From: Sulfurospirillum sp036802865
GTDB taxonomy: Bacteria > Campylobacterota > Campylobacteria > Campylobacterales > Sulfurospirillaceae
Direction: 5' to 3'
NCBI RefSeq assembly: GCF_036802865.1
Contig: NZ_DAIRVK010000001.1
Span: 809,648 to 873,647, forward strand
DNA length: 64,000 nt
Positions 1 through 8,564 of this stretch are shown here, one piece after another (within the stretch, counting starts at the first letter, position 1; the number at the start of each line of letters is the position of its first letter). A program made the position numbers and the translations under genes. The notes under the pieces were generated by a model. The model was not told the origin of the DNA, ran no database searches, and worked only from the letters and a program-made list of their open reading frames with translations.

Positions 1-2
1 AC

Positions 3-377
3 TGGAGTAGTAACAACCCTTGGACAGCCTTTTTTGCATATCGTATCTCTGATAAATGGTCGGCCATTGATAAAGACGATGTGATGCAAGAGTACATTGA
101 GCGTTTCTTTGATGTCGAGTTTCAAAGTGAGGCGTTTGATGAGGTGGTTTCAAAAATCGTTAAAAGAGCCTATGAAAAGGCATATATGCTGTTTGTACCA
201 TCTCCAAACATCGTTTTAGCGGTCAATAAAGAGGTGCGCTATGAGCCTTCATCGGTTTTGATGATGCCTTTATGGAAGGCAAAGCTGACGAAGTACCATT
301 GGTCGATTCGCAATAACGCACAGTATCCTAAAGAGCGTGAAGCACCGATGCTTCCATTAAGGTTTGATTATGATTAA
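3..377 (+). CDS. ABC transporter peptide-type substrate-binding protein, C-terminal part (partial)
   Basis: The frame is open from the first bases of the window, so only the last ~124 residues are visible. The segment has the look of the C-terminal lobe of family 5 (peptide/oligopeptide) periplasmic binding proteins: a helix-rich stretch, then LFVPSPN and MPLWKAKLTKYHWS, which resemble the closing strand region of that family. If so, it binds a solute in the periplasm and delivers it to an ABC permease. The stop codon overlaps the start of the following sensor kinase, so the two are probably co-transcribed and the binding protein may supply the signal for the kinase. The family assignment rests on a partial sequence and is moderate. 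Confidence 0.55.
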   Translation, partial: WSSNNPWTAFFAYRISDKWSAIDKDDVMQEYIERFFDVEFQSEAFDEVVSKIVKRAYEKAYMLFVPSPNIVLAVNKEVRYEPSSVLMMPLWKAKLTKYHWSIRNNAQYPKEREAPMLPLRFDYD

Positions 378-2034
378 GTATCTTTCCATGCGGTATAAAT
401 TTTTTCTGATGGCGTCTTTGGGTATTTGTGCGATTGTCACGCTCTCTTTTTTGGCGTTTGACATTACTAACAAAGGTGTTGTCAATGTCAACAATGTATT
501 TGAAGGCTCTAAGCGGGTGCAAACCATTCAGCAGAGCTACATTTTGCCACTCTTTAAACTCAGGGAACAATCGCTTTCCCTCATTATGGCGCCCAACGAA
601 GACTTGCGTAAGGATATTCTTAACAAAATCAATGAGATGCACACTCAAATGGAAGAGCCTTTTAGCAAGCTTCCTTCTACGGTGTATTACCAATGGAAAA
701 ATTATGTAGCGCTCATCTTAGCCAATCAAGTCTATCTCAAAGATGACTTTGAAGAGGGGGCGTTTATCAATGCCAATACGGTTGAGCGTGACCAGTTTTA
801 CGCACTCATGGATTCGCTTGAAGTGTTACAGCAAAACGAGTTGACCCATTCGTCAGAAACGTATGCGAAAGCCAATAAAGAAGCGGTTAATTCGCGCTAT
901 TTTATCGCGGTTTGGTTGATTATTATCGTTCTTTTAACATTTTTGGTGGGCTTTTTTATTGCAAAAAATATTGTAGATTCTATTTTACTTGTACGTCGAG
1001 GGCTTAGAGAGTTTTTCGATTACTTGAAGTCACCTTCAACAGAAGAGGCTACACGCATTCACATCCCCCTTGCCAATAAAGACGAACTAGGCGATATGGC
1101 ACGACAAATCAACCAAAATATTGAGATCATTCAATCTAACTTAGAGCAAGATAGCAAACTCATCGAAGATGCGACCAATGTTGTGGAAGACCTAAAACTA
1201 GGCAATCTTAATCGTAGACTTGTCGCATCTGGAAACTCTGACCAACTCAATTTGCTTAAAGCCGTAATGAATGAAATGCTCGACAACCTAGAGCTTCGCA
1301 TTCAGCAAGAGATCGATGAGCGCACACGCCAAGAACAGCTCTTGATCCAACAGAGCAAACTCGCCGCCATGGGTAATATGATCGGCAATATCGCCCATCA
1401 ATGGAGACAGCCTTTAGGTGAAATCAATGCCCTTTTGATGATCATTCAAGTAAGACAGCATTTTGATGACTTTAATGAAGCGTTTCTAACGGAGAAGATC
1501 GAGGAGTGTAACCGCATCACCGCGTATATGTCCAACACCATCAGCGACTTTCAAAACTTTTTCAAGCCTTCCAAAGATAAAGAGATTTTTGAGATCAACA
1601 ATGCGTGTGAGCGGGCAAGCTCCATCATTCAAGCCTCTCTTCGCTACCATTCTATTGAGTTTTCGTTTAATTCGGCAGATGAGATCAAAGTCCTTGGCTA
1701 CCCCAATGAGTTTGCTCAAGCGCTTTTGAACATTCTCTCAAATGCCAAAGATGTATTGACGGATCGCAATATTGAAAATCCTTTTATTCGTATGAGTGTC
1801 AAAAATGGTGAAAAATACACGCTCATCAAGATTGAGGATAATGGTGGTGGCATTGCACAGGAGTATATAGAGCGCATTTTTGAGCCTTACTTTACAACAA
1901 AACACGCTAAACAAGGCACAGGCATTGGGCTTTATATGACGAAGATGATTATAGAAAATAATATGAATGGCATTGTCACTGTTAAAAATACCGGAGAAGG
2001 TGCGCTCTTTACGATTAAAATTAAACACCATTAG
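370..2034 (+). CDS. Membrane sensor histidine kinase
   Basis: This is a two-component sensor kinase of 554 residues. A first membrane segment lies at about residues 11-29 and a second at 177-198, with a ~145-residue periplasmic helical domain between them, then a HAMP-like linker. The H-box IGNIAHQWRQPLGEI puts the phospho-accepting His near residue 343; the HQWRQP variant is common in Campylobacterota. The N box (NILSNAKDVL), G1 (EDNGGGI) and G2 (GTGIGLYM) of the ATPase domain are all intact. ATG 370 is preferred over TTG 364. It overlaps the upstream binding-protein gene by 8 bp. No response regulator follows, so the partner must lie upstream of the window or elsewhere. The signal is unknown; an interaction with the adjacent binding protein is an inference. 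Confidence 0.9.
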   Translation: MIKYLSMRYKFFLMASLGICAIVTLSFLAFDITNKGVVNVNNVFEGSKRVQTIQQSYILPLFKLREQSLSLIMAPNEDLRKDILNKINEMHTQMEEPFSKLPSTVYYQWKNYVALILANQVYLKDDFEEGAFINANTVERDQFYALMDSLEVLQQNELTHSSETYAKANKEAVNSRYFIAVWLIIIVLLTFLVGFFIAKNIVDSILLVRRGLREFFDYLKSPSTEEATRIHIPLANKDELGDMARQINQNIEIIQSNLEQDSKLIEDATNVVEDLKLGNLNRRLVASGNSDQLNLLKAVMNEMLDNLELRIQQEIDERTRQEQLLIQQSKLAAMGNMIGNIAHQWRQPLGEINALLMIIQVRQHFDDFNEAFLTEKIEECNRITAYMSNTISDFQNFFKPSKDKEIFEINNACERASSIIQASLRYHSIEFSFNSADEIKVLGYPNEFAQALLNILSNAKDVLTDRNIENPFIRMSVKNGEKYTLIKIEDNGGGIAQEYIERIFEPYFTTKHAKQGTGIGLYMTKMIIENNMNGIVTVKNTGEGALFTIKIKHH

Positions 2035-2128
2035 CTTAAAGAATAAAATTAGATTTATTATTTCATGCCTCCACATTTTTTTGCCACTTTATTTCACTAC
2101 TATTTCCTAAAATTAAAAAGGAGAGTAG

Positions 2129-2419
2129 ATGAAAATCATCACAAAATCACTTATTATTGCCACCTCATTGGCGATCAGCGCACAAGCAACACCACTTTAT
2201 ACCAAGTGTGTTGCCTGTCATGGAACTTCAGGTGAAAAAGCCGCTTTAAACAAAAGTTTGATCATCAAAGATATGCCTAAGGCAGATTTTATTGCAGCGA
2301 TGAAAGGCTATAAAGATGGCTCATACGGTAAAGATCAAAAAGCCCTTATGAAAGCACAAGTCACCACGCTTAGTGATGCACAGATTGAAGAGCTTGCCTC
2401 TTTTATCGTTAAGAAGTAG
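2129..2419 (+). CDS. Periplasmic cytochrome c553-like monoheme protein
   Basis: A small class I cytochrome c of 96 residues. It begins with a Sec signal peptide of ~20 residues ending near AQA, followed directly by the single heme site CVACHG. Methionines in the second half (e.g. in DMPKADF or KALM) are candidates for the distal ligand. An AAGGAG ribosome site lies just before the ATG. It precedes petABC by 8 bp and is very probably in the same transcript, which suits a role as mobile electron acceptor of the bc1 complex passing electrons to terminal oxidases or reductases. Gene order and size fit; the electron partner is inferred. Confidence 0.88.
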   Translation: MKIITKSLIIATSLAISAQATPLYTKCVACHGTSGEKAALNKSLIIKDMPKADFIAAMKGYKDGSYGKDQKALMKAQVTTLSDAQIEELASFIVKK

Positions 2420-2427
2420 GCTTTTAT

Positions 2428-2934
2428 ATGGAAACCTGTCAAAAAAGGCGTGATTTTATTGGCATGGCACTCACAGGCGTTACGGCTGTGGGTGGTGTCT
2501 GTGCGCTTGGTGCAATGAAAAAGAGTTGGGATCCACTCCCAAGTGTCCAATCGGCTGGCTTTGTAACGGTGGATGTCTCAACCATACAAGAGGGCGAAGC
2601 GCGTAGTTTTCAATGGCGAGGAAAGCCTATATTTGTGTTACGTAAAAGTGCCGACACTGCAAAAAATGCGAAACGCGATGTGGTCATTGGCGAAAAAGTC
2701 TTTACACTTGTCATCGGACTGTGTACGCACCTTGGCTGCATTCCATCGTATGATGCGAAACAAAAAAGCTTTATCTGCGCCTGTCATGGCGGTGTGTTTG
2801 ATGCAAGCGGTATCAACACCTTTGGTCCACCTCCTCGTCCTCTTGATATTCCTCCCTTTAAAATTGCAGGCGAGTCTTTGGTCCTCGGTGAAGAAGGCGA
2901 AGAGTACAAAAAATTAATCGCAAAAAAAGCGTAG
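2428..2934 (+). CDS. petA: Ubiquinol/menaquinol-cytochrome c reductase, Rieske iron-sulfur subunit
   Basis: The Rieske [2Fe-2S] protein of the cytochrome bc1 complex, 168 residues. The N-terminus has a twin-arginine motif (RRDFIGM) followed by a hydrophobic anchor, as expected for Tat-dependent export of this subunit. Box I is CTHLGC (residues 99-104) and box II is CACHGG (117-122): Cys99/His101 and Cys117/His120 are the cluster ligands, and Cys104/Cys119 the stabilising disulfide. It takes electrons from quinol at the Qo site and passes them to cytochrome c1. It is 9 bp upstream of petB in a clear three-gene operon. Confidence 0.97.
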   Translation: METCQKRRDFIGMALTGVTAVGGVCALGAMKKSWDPLPSVQSAGFVTVDVSTIQEGEARSFQWRGKPIFVLRKSADTAKNAKRDVVIGEKVFTLVIGLCTHLGCIPSYDAKQKSFICACHGGVFDASGINTFGPPPRPLDIPPFKIAGESLVLGEEGEEYKKLIAKKA

Positions 2935-2943
2935 GAGTAAGGC

Positions 2944-4194
2944 ATGGCTGAAATTCGAAAAAGCGAAGGCTTGATAGACTGGCTCGACCAACGTCTAGCG
3001 GTGAAAGCGTTTATGCGTGTGATGATGACCGAATACTGGATACCTAAAAACATCAATTTCCTTTGGGCAATGGGTGTGGTTTTAGTGGTGCTTTTTGGTG
3101 TGCTATTGGTAACGGGGCTCTTGTTATTGATGTACTATAAACCCGACATTAACTTAGCGTTTGACAGTGTCAATTACACCATTATGCAAGAAGTAGAGTA
3201 TGGCTGGTTGTGGCGTCATATGCACGGTGTTGCAGCGTCTGCGACGTTTCTCATTATATACATTCACCTTTTTACGGGCATTTATTATGGCTCTTATAAA
3301 AAAGGTAGAGAGATGATCTGGATAACGGGTATGGTGCTTTTCATCGCTTTCTCCGCAGAAGCATTTAGCGGTTATATGCTTCCATGGGGTCAGATGAGTT
3401 ACTGGGCAGCGCAGGTTATTACCAATCTCTTTAGTGGTATTCCTGTCATTGGTGATGATGTGGTTATTTGGATCCGTGGTGATTACGTGGTTGCGGATGC
3501 TACTTTAACACGTTTCTTCATGCTTCATGTGGTGCTTTTACCCTTAGTCATTATAGTAGTGATTGCGGTGCATTTTTATTCGCTTCGTTTTCCACACGTC
3601 AATAATCAAGACTCCGAAGAGCTTAACTTTGATGTAGAAGCGAAAAAGTTTTTAGAAGGACGCAAAAAAGAGTCTAAAGTGGTACCTTTCTGGCCTGTGT
3701 TCCTCTCCAAAGATTTCTTTGTTGTAGGTGCCTTTATGACATTTTTCTTTGTCCTTTGCTGTTATCACTTTGATTTTGCGATGGACCCGATCAATTTTGA
3801 GCCTGCAAATTCGATGAAGACGCCTGCACATATCTACCCTGAGTGGTATTTCTTGTGGAATTATGAAGTGCTTCGTGGTTTCTTTTTTGACATTGCAGGC
3901 ATTGCCGCGATGGATATTGGCTTGATCGCATTTGTGATTGCTAACATTGTTTTCATGGTCTTACCATTCTTGGATCGCAATACGATGAATACAGCACCTG
4001 CTCACAAACGTCCTTTGTTTAAGTATTGGTTCTGGATCTTGGTTGTCGACATGATCGTCCTTACGGTCTATGGCAAACTGCCTCCAACAGGGGTGAATGC
4101 GTGGGTAGGCTTCTTTGCAGCCATTATCTTTTTAGGGCTTTTCATTGCCCTACCGTTCATCACCAAACATGAAGCAAAAGGAGAGGTGCAATGA
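2944..4194 (+). CDS. petB: Cytochrome b subunit of the bc1 complex
   Basis: Full-length cytochrome b (416 residues), the membrane core of the quinol-cytochrome c reductase. Several hydrophobic helices are evident; the paired histidines that hold hemes bL and bH appear in RHMHGVAAS and in the IHLF / LHVV / VHFYS helices, and a PEWYF motif of the Qo site is present. Its last bases overlap the start of petC (ATGA, 4191-4194), indicating translational coupling. It transfers electrons from menaquinol to the Rieske centre while moving protons across the inner membrane. Confidence 0.97.
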   Translation: MAEIRKSEGLIDWLDQRLAVKAFMRVMMTEYWIPKNINFLWAMGVVLVVLFGVLLVTGLLLLMYYKPDINLAFDSVNYTIMQEVEYGWLWRHMHGVAASATFLIIYIHLFTGIYYGSYKKGREMIWITGMVLFIAFSAEAFSGYMLPWGQMSYWAAQVITNLFSGIPVIGDDVVIWIRGDYVVADATLTRFFMLHVVLLPLVIIVVIAVHFYSLRFPHVNNQDSEELNFDVEAKKFLEGRKKESKVVPFWPVFLSKDFFVVGAFMTFFFVLCCYHFDFAMDPINFEPANSMKTPAHIYPEWYFLWNYEVLRGFFFDIAGIAAMDIGLIAFVIANIVFMVLPFLDRNTMNTAPAHKRPLFKYWFWILVVDMIVLTVYGKLPPTGVNAWVGFFAAIIFLGLFIALPFITKHEAKGEVQ

Positions 4195-5045
4195 GAGAGC
4201 TTAAAATTTTAGCCATTGTGATTTTTTTTACGGCATTGACGTATTGGGGTGTTGAGCCCTATGCGCATTCGCAAATGCACCCACACGTTGCACCAGCAGA
4301 TTTTAGTTTTAAAGATATACAACCCTTGGCGCTTAATGGAAACAGTGAAAATGGTAAAACCTTGGTTGAAGCGAATTGCATTGCATGCCATAGTATTAAA
4401 AGTTTAGGCTTTGAAGCACCGATGAGCAATGACGATGCGGCAAGTGCGTACGGCGTTGTTCCACCAGACTTAAGCCATGCGGGAGTTATTTACGATAACA
4501 ACTACCTTTCTGGCTTTTTAAAAGACCCTGTAAGTGCGACCAAACTTTCGCATAAATTTGGTGATGCCAAGCCCTATGCAATGCCAAGTTACAGTTTTTT
4601 AAGTAATCAAGAGGTTGCTGATATCGTGGCATATCTTAAAAACATTGTCGCCACAAAACCTACTGATAAAATGGTCTTTGAAGAGGCGTGTGGCAGATGT
4701 CATAGTATGAAATACGATGGCACAAAAGCACAGACATCAAGCGTGTTTATGAAAAACTACTTAGGCGCTGAAGCACCTGATGTGTCGATGATGATTCGCT
4801 CCAAAAAAGCGGAATATCTCACAACATTCATTAATGAACCGCTGAAAATGGTTGAAGGCATTGCAATGCCTCGTGTAGGGCTTACAGAAGCATCTCAAGC
4901 ACAAGTGATCGCATATATGGAACATGTCGGTGATCGCAAAAAGGCTGAACGTGAAGATCTAGGTCTTAATCTCATTGGATTTATGGCTATTTTTACCCTA
5001 ATAGCGTATATGTGGAAAGTTCGAATTTGGAAAGAGGTGGCGTAA
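4191..5045 (+). CDS. petC: Di-heme cytochrome c1 subunit of the bc1 complex
   Basis: Cytochrome c subunit of the bc1 complex, 284 residues. An N-terminal hydrophobic segment is followed by two heme c motifs, CIACHS and CGRCHS, giving the two-domain, di-heme form characteristic of Campylobacterota rather than the mono-heme c1 of other proteobacteria. A C-terminal membrane anchor (FMAIFTLIAYMW) ends in a short basic tail. Translation starts on the ATGA overlap with petB. The stop codon lies in the loop of a strong transcription terminator. Confidence 0.95.
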   Translation: MRELKILAIVIFFTALTYWGVEPYAHSQMHPHVAPADFSFKDIQPLALNGNSENGKTLVEANCIACHSIKSLGFEAPMSNDDAASAYGVVPPDLSHAGVIYDNNYLSGFLKDPVSATKLSHKFGDAKPYAMPSYSFLSNQEVADIVAYLKNIVATKPTDKMVFEEACGRCHSMKYDGTKAQTSSVFMKNYLGAEAPDVSMMIRSKKAEYLTTFINEPLKMVEGIAMPRVGLTEASQAQVIAYMEHVGDRKKAEREDLGLNLIGFMAIFTLIAYMWKVRIWKEVA

Positions 5046-5057
5046 GCCGCCTCTTTT
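5031..5057 (+). terminator. Rho-independent terminator of petABC
   Basis: An 11-bp stem (5031-5041 with 5046-5056, one G-T pair) closes a GTAA loop and is followed by TTTTAT. The loop ends with the TAA stop codon of petC, so the terminator starts inside the coding sequence. Confidence 0.85.
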
Positions 5058-5217
5058 ATACGTCTATTACCTCTCTTTATATTCTTTATATTCTTTATTT
5101 CTCCTATTTTTTTCGTCAAAAAAACGCTTTTATTCTTCGATTATTTTGCTCTTTTTTTTATTTAAAATTTTCTTGAAGCTTCAAATTAATTGTCTTATTA
5201 ACGGGTATATTCAAGAA

Positions 5218-5283
5218 TAAGGCAGATGGGTTTATGCATCTGTCATGATGTGTTTAGCTGAGCGATCGACACATCATTTTTTG
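5218..5283 (+). ncRNA. Candidate small RNA or leader structure upstream of the porin gene
   Basis: Two consecutive hairpins are seen between petC and the porin. The first pairs CAGATG (5223-5228) with CATCTG (5237-5242). The second pairs ATGATGTGT (5245-5253) with ACACATCAT (5269-5277) and runs into six T residues (5277-5282), like an intrinsic terminator. A TATATT box at 5206-5211 would place a start near 5218, giving a ~65-nt RNA. A separate TATA-rich box nearer the porin start (about 5312) could drive the porin itself. It could equally be a 5' attenuator. No homology to a known RNA family was recognised. Confidence 0.3.
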
Positions 5284-5341
5284 GCATAAATTAACGTCAA
5301 AAACATTTTATATAAAGTGTTTTACTACGAAGGAGAAACGT

Positions 5342-6541
5342 ATGAAATTAGCAAATCTTAGCTTGGCAGTTCTTTGTGTTGCAGGACTTAGTACCTGTTC
5401 TTTTGGCGCAGATACTTTAGCAGATGCGTTCAAAGAAGGAAAAATCAGCGGTGAATTAAAAGCGTTTTACTGGGATCGTGATCGAAATCCCGCAATTCCA
5501 AGTGCTTCTATTTTCAATACAGGTGTGACTCTGGGCTACGTCACAGGCTCTCTGGGTGGATTTAGTGTAGGTCTCACAGGTCAATCAAACAGTGCTCCTT
5601 TTGCAACTTCCAATGCCAAAACACAGTTTGGCTGGGATGAATACGGTTCAGGTGCACAACTCTCCGAAGCCTATCTTGCGTACAGTGCAGGTAAAACAAC
5701 CGTTCAAGTCGGACGTATGTTTCTCAACACACCGCTTATCGCCTCGTTGGGCAATCGTATCGTCAAAGAGTCGTTTGAGGGTGCAAGCGTTGTCAATACA
5801 GACCTACCAAATACCACACTCACAGCAGCTTATGTACAAAAGTTTCAAGCACAAACCAATGGCGCTGGACACATTGGCGAGTTTACAAACTACAGTAATC
5901 CTTATGGCACTTCACCACTCCTAGAAGATGGCGCTTATACCTTAGTCGCGGTCAACAAATCGATCACGGGATTGACGTTAACAGCAGCATATGCAGAAGA
6001 CATCAATACCAAAGGGGCAATGGCGTATGCTGAAGCTGCGTATGCCTTTAGTATCAATGCCCTAAATTACGGTTTTGCCGCACAATACTATTATAATGAC
6101 AAAGACATTACAGGAAGTAAAAGCTCTGATCTTTTAGGCTTAAAAGCCAGTGTGGGTTACGGTGCTCTTAGTGGATATGTTGCCTATAGTACGGTGAGTA
6201 AAGACGCGACAGTGACACCAGGTATCGGTTGGGGTGCAGACCTTGCCTATACAGGAACCATCATTCTCTCTAGCAGTTACCCTGCCAATACTGATGCGTA
6301 CGCAATTGGCTTAGGTTATGCGTTTACGCCAACCACAACGCTTAATGTTGCGTATACCGTAACGGATGATGACGACCTTTCATATGGTAAGGCTTCTTAT
6401 GTTTCCTTGACTGGTAATTACGCTTTTGCTGGTGCTCTTAAAGGGCTGAATTTCTTAGTAATGTACGATAAAGAAAATCGCGATAAAGCTGGGGCTAAAG
6501 ATAAAGACGAGTTTAGATTTAGCGCAAGTTATAAGTTCTAG
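5342..6541 (+). CDS. Outer-membrane porin, OprD-like epsilonproteobacterial family
   Basis: A 399-residue beta-barrel porin. A Sec signal peptide (cleavage near SFGA) precedes alternating amphipathic strands rich in Tyr, Gly and Ser, and the chain ends with a C-terminal Phe (SASYKF), the signature of BAM-inserted outer-membrane proteins. It fits the major porin family of Campylobacterota, which forms diffusion channels for small solutes. The long upstream region with hairpins suggests regulated expression. The last ~85 residues resemble the shorter outer-membrane protein at 32847-33629. The start has an AAGGAG site 7 bp upstream. Confidence 0.88.
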   Translation: MKLANLSLAVLCVAGLSTCSFGADTLADAFKEGKISGELKAFYWDRDRNPAIPSASIFNTGVTLGYVTGSLGGFSVGLTGQSNSAPFATSNAKTQFGWDEYGSGAQLSEAYLAYSAGKTTVQVGRMFLNTPLIASLGNRIVKESFEGASVVNTDLPNTTLTAAYVQKFQAQTNGAGHIGEFTNYSNPYGTSPLLEDGAYTLVAVNKSITGLTLTAAYAEDINTKGAMAYAEAAYAFSINALNYGFAAQYYYNDKDITGSKSSDLLGLKASVGYGALSGYVAYSTVSKDATVTPGIGWGADLAYTGTIILSSSYPANTDAYAIGLGYAFTPTTTLNVAYTVTDDDDLSYGKASYVSLTGNYAFAGALKGLNFLVMYDKENRDKAGAKDKDEFRFSASYKF

Positions 6542-6547
6542 AATAAT

Positions 6548-6575
6548 AAGGCTCTTTTACAGCTAAAAGAGCCTT
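6548..6575. terminator. Bidirectional terminator between convergent genes
   Basis: A perfect 12-bp stem, AAGGCTCTTTTA with TAAAAGAGCCTT, closes a 4-nt loop between the ends of the porin (+) and the EAL response regulator (-). A/T runs lie on both sides of the stem, so it can serve both strands. Confidence 0.85.
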
Positions 6576-8564
6576 CTAAAACAGTTCTGGCCTTCCGAAA
6601 AAATAGCCTTGAGAATAATCAATTCCCATATCGCGCACTATTTTATAAATTGCTTCATTCTCAACAAACTCGGCAACGGTGGTTAAGCGCTGTTTTTTAG
6701 CAAAAAGTATCATTGTCTCGACAATATGCTGGTTGACTTGGTTATTTTGAATATTTTTAATCAAACTGCCATCAATTTTAAGAATATCAGGCTCATACGA
6801 AAGCAGTCGTTCAAAGTTGGAGTAGCCTGTTCCAAAATCGTCAATAGCAATTTTAACGCCTTTGCTTTTGACCTTTTTGATAAATTGCTTGACCATTAAA
6901 AAATCTTTGATGTCTTCACTCTCTAACAGTTCAAAAATGATGCGATGCGCTTCATCTTCATGCTGGGTCAACAAGCTGTCAATGTAATCTGTAATCTCAT
7001 CACGCTCAATATCGTGAACAGAGAGGTTAATAGAGATGGAAGCTTCAGGAATTTTAGCAAGTGTAGCAAATGAGTTTTCCAAAACAATTTTGGTGATTTT
7101 GGAATAATAACGCCCTTTTTTTGCCGTTTCTAAAAAATAGAATGGTGTTAAAAGGTGCCCATCCTCAGTTACAAGACGCACTAAGGATTCATATTTTTCG
7201 ATTTTTTGGGTTATATTGTTTACGATTGGCTGAAAATACGAGATAATTTTGCGATTGTCAATCGCTGTTTTGATCATATGAATCGTCTCGATATTTTTGA
7301 GAGCATTGTCATACTCAATGCCAGAAAGCCCATCGGCATAGACGATAGATTGTTTGTTTTGTATAGCATTTTCAATACCGATTTTTGCATCTTCAAAAAT
7401 TTTATAAATGCCATAGGTAAAGCTACAAATCGCAGAGATGTCATACTCAATGGCGTCAATTTTGACAATATACTCTTTGACATTAGCTAAAAACTGCTCC
7501 AGTACGGCGTGAATTTCCTCTTTGCTTGCGCGACAATTTCGCCGATCAATCGCAAAAGCATAAAGACCATTTTCAAGATGATACACTCTTTGAAAACCCC
7601 ATCGATTGGGCATCAAATAAAGCATGTTCTTTCCAAAAGCATCTTCGATTTTTTCAACACTCGCTTTATCGTAAAACTTTTCCAAGATGGTGTAGTCTTC
7701 GATCTGAACTAAGATAAGTACTGAAAGACGGTTTGCTTCTAAAAAATCAAAAAGTTGCTTTTTATCGCTCATAATGGCAGTAATGTCATGTCGCAAAGAG
7801 ATATATTCTTCAACATTTCCCAAAGGATTTAAAATGGGCTGAACGGTGGTTTTCACATAGTATGTATCACCATTTTTGGCGCGGTTTTTTACAATGCCTT
7901 GCCATGTCGTTTTATCTTCTTTGATAGTCTTCCAAAGATCACGAAAAGCAGATTTGGGCATATCTGGATGACGAATAATATTGTGTGATTTGCCAATGAG
8001 TTCCTCTTTTTTAAAGCCCGAAATTTGGCAAAACTTCTCATTGACAAATGTTATGACACCTTTAGGATCCGTTTTGGAGATAATGGAGCTGGTATTGGTA
8101 ATGTTCTCATACTGTTTGAGCAAGAGCGCATTTTTTGCATTTTCGTAACGAAGGTGCAGTTTTTCAAGAACTTTTCCCAGTGTTTTAACCAACTGTTCAA
8201 CACCCAAAGGTTTAAGCAAGTATCCATCGACTCCTGCTTCAATGGTTTGCGTGAGGTACTGTGATTCGTTATGCGCTGAGATCACAATGATGGCGACTTC
8301 TGGGTTGATGGCACGTATTTTTTCAATCATCTCAATGCCGTTTACGCGTGGCATCGTAATGTCTGTAATGACAAGATCGATTTTTTGATGGTGTGACGCA
8401 TACAAACGTGCGCCATCTTCACCATCAAAGCCTACGATGACATCATTAAAAAATTCTGAAAAAAGGCTATTGGCAGCATCTCTTGCGAGCGGATCATCTT
8501 CAATGTAAAGAAGCGTCATCCCCTTGCTCATTTGTTTGAGTGATGCTATCTGCGTGCTCGACAT
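6576..8564 (-). CDS. Response regulator with PAS, degenerate GGDEF and EAL domains (c-di-GMP phosphodiesterase)
   Basis: A 662-residue signalling protein. Residues ~14-130 form a receiver domain (acidic pair in IEDD, phospho-Asp in VITDIT, Lys in LLKPLG). A PAS domain of the Aer type follows (RHPDMPKSAF, then GIVKNRAKNGD), probably binding FAD or another redox cofactor. The next ~130 residues align with a GGDEF fold but lack the GGDEF motif. The C-terminal EAL domain keeps ESLVR (EAL variant), DDFGTGYS and the KIDGSL lysine, so phosphodiesterase activity is plausible. Its 5' end overlaps the end of psd by 65 bp; internal starts at M12 or M16 would shorten this but not remove it. Phosphorylation by an unlinked kinase is inferred. 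Confidence 0.88.
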   Translation of the reverse strand: MSSTQIASLKQMSKGMTLLYIEDDPLARDAANSLFSEFFNDVIVGFDGEDGARLYASHHQKIDLVITDITMPRVNGIEMIEKIRAINPEVAIIVISAHNESQYLTQTIEAGVDGYLLKPLGVEQLVKTLGKVLEKLHLRYENAKNALLLKQYENITNTSSIISKTDPKGVITFVNEKFCQISGFKKEELIGKSHNIIRHPDMPKSAFRDLWKTIKEDKTTWQGIVKNRAKNGDTYYVKTTVQPILNPLGNVEEYISLRHDITAIMSDKKQLFDFLEANRLSVLILVQIEDYTILEKFYDKASVEKIEDAFGKNMLYLMPNRWGFQRVYHLENGLYAFAIDRRNCRASKEEIHAVLEQFLANVKEYIVKIDAIEYDISAICSFTYGIYKIFEDAKIGIENAIQNKQSIVYADGLSGIEYDNALKNIETIHMIKTAIDNRKIISYFQPIVNNITQKIEKYESLVRLVTEDGHLLTPFYFLETAKKGRYYSKITKIVLENSFATLAKIPEASISINLSVHDIERDEITDYIDSLLTQHEDEAHRIIFELLESEDIKDFLMVKQFIKKVKSKGVKIAIDDFGTGYSNFERLLSYEPDILKIDGSLIKNIQNNQVNQHIVETMILFAKKQRLTTVAEFVENEAIYKIVRDMGIDYSQGYFFGRPELF

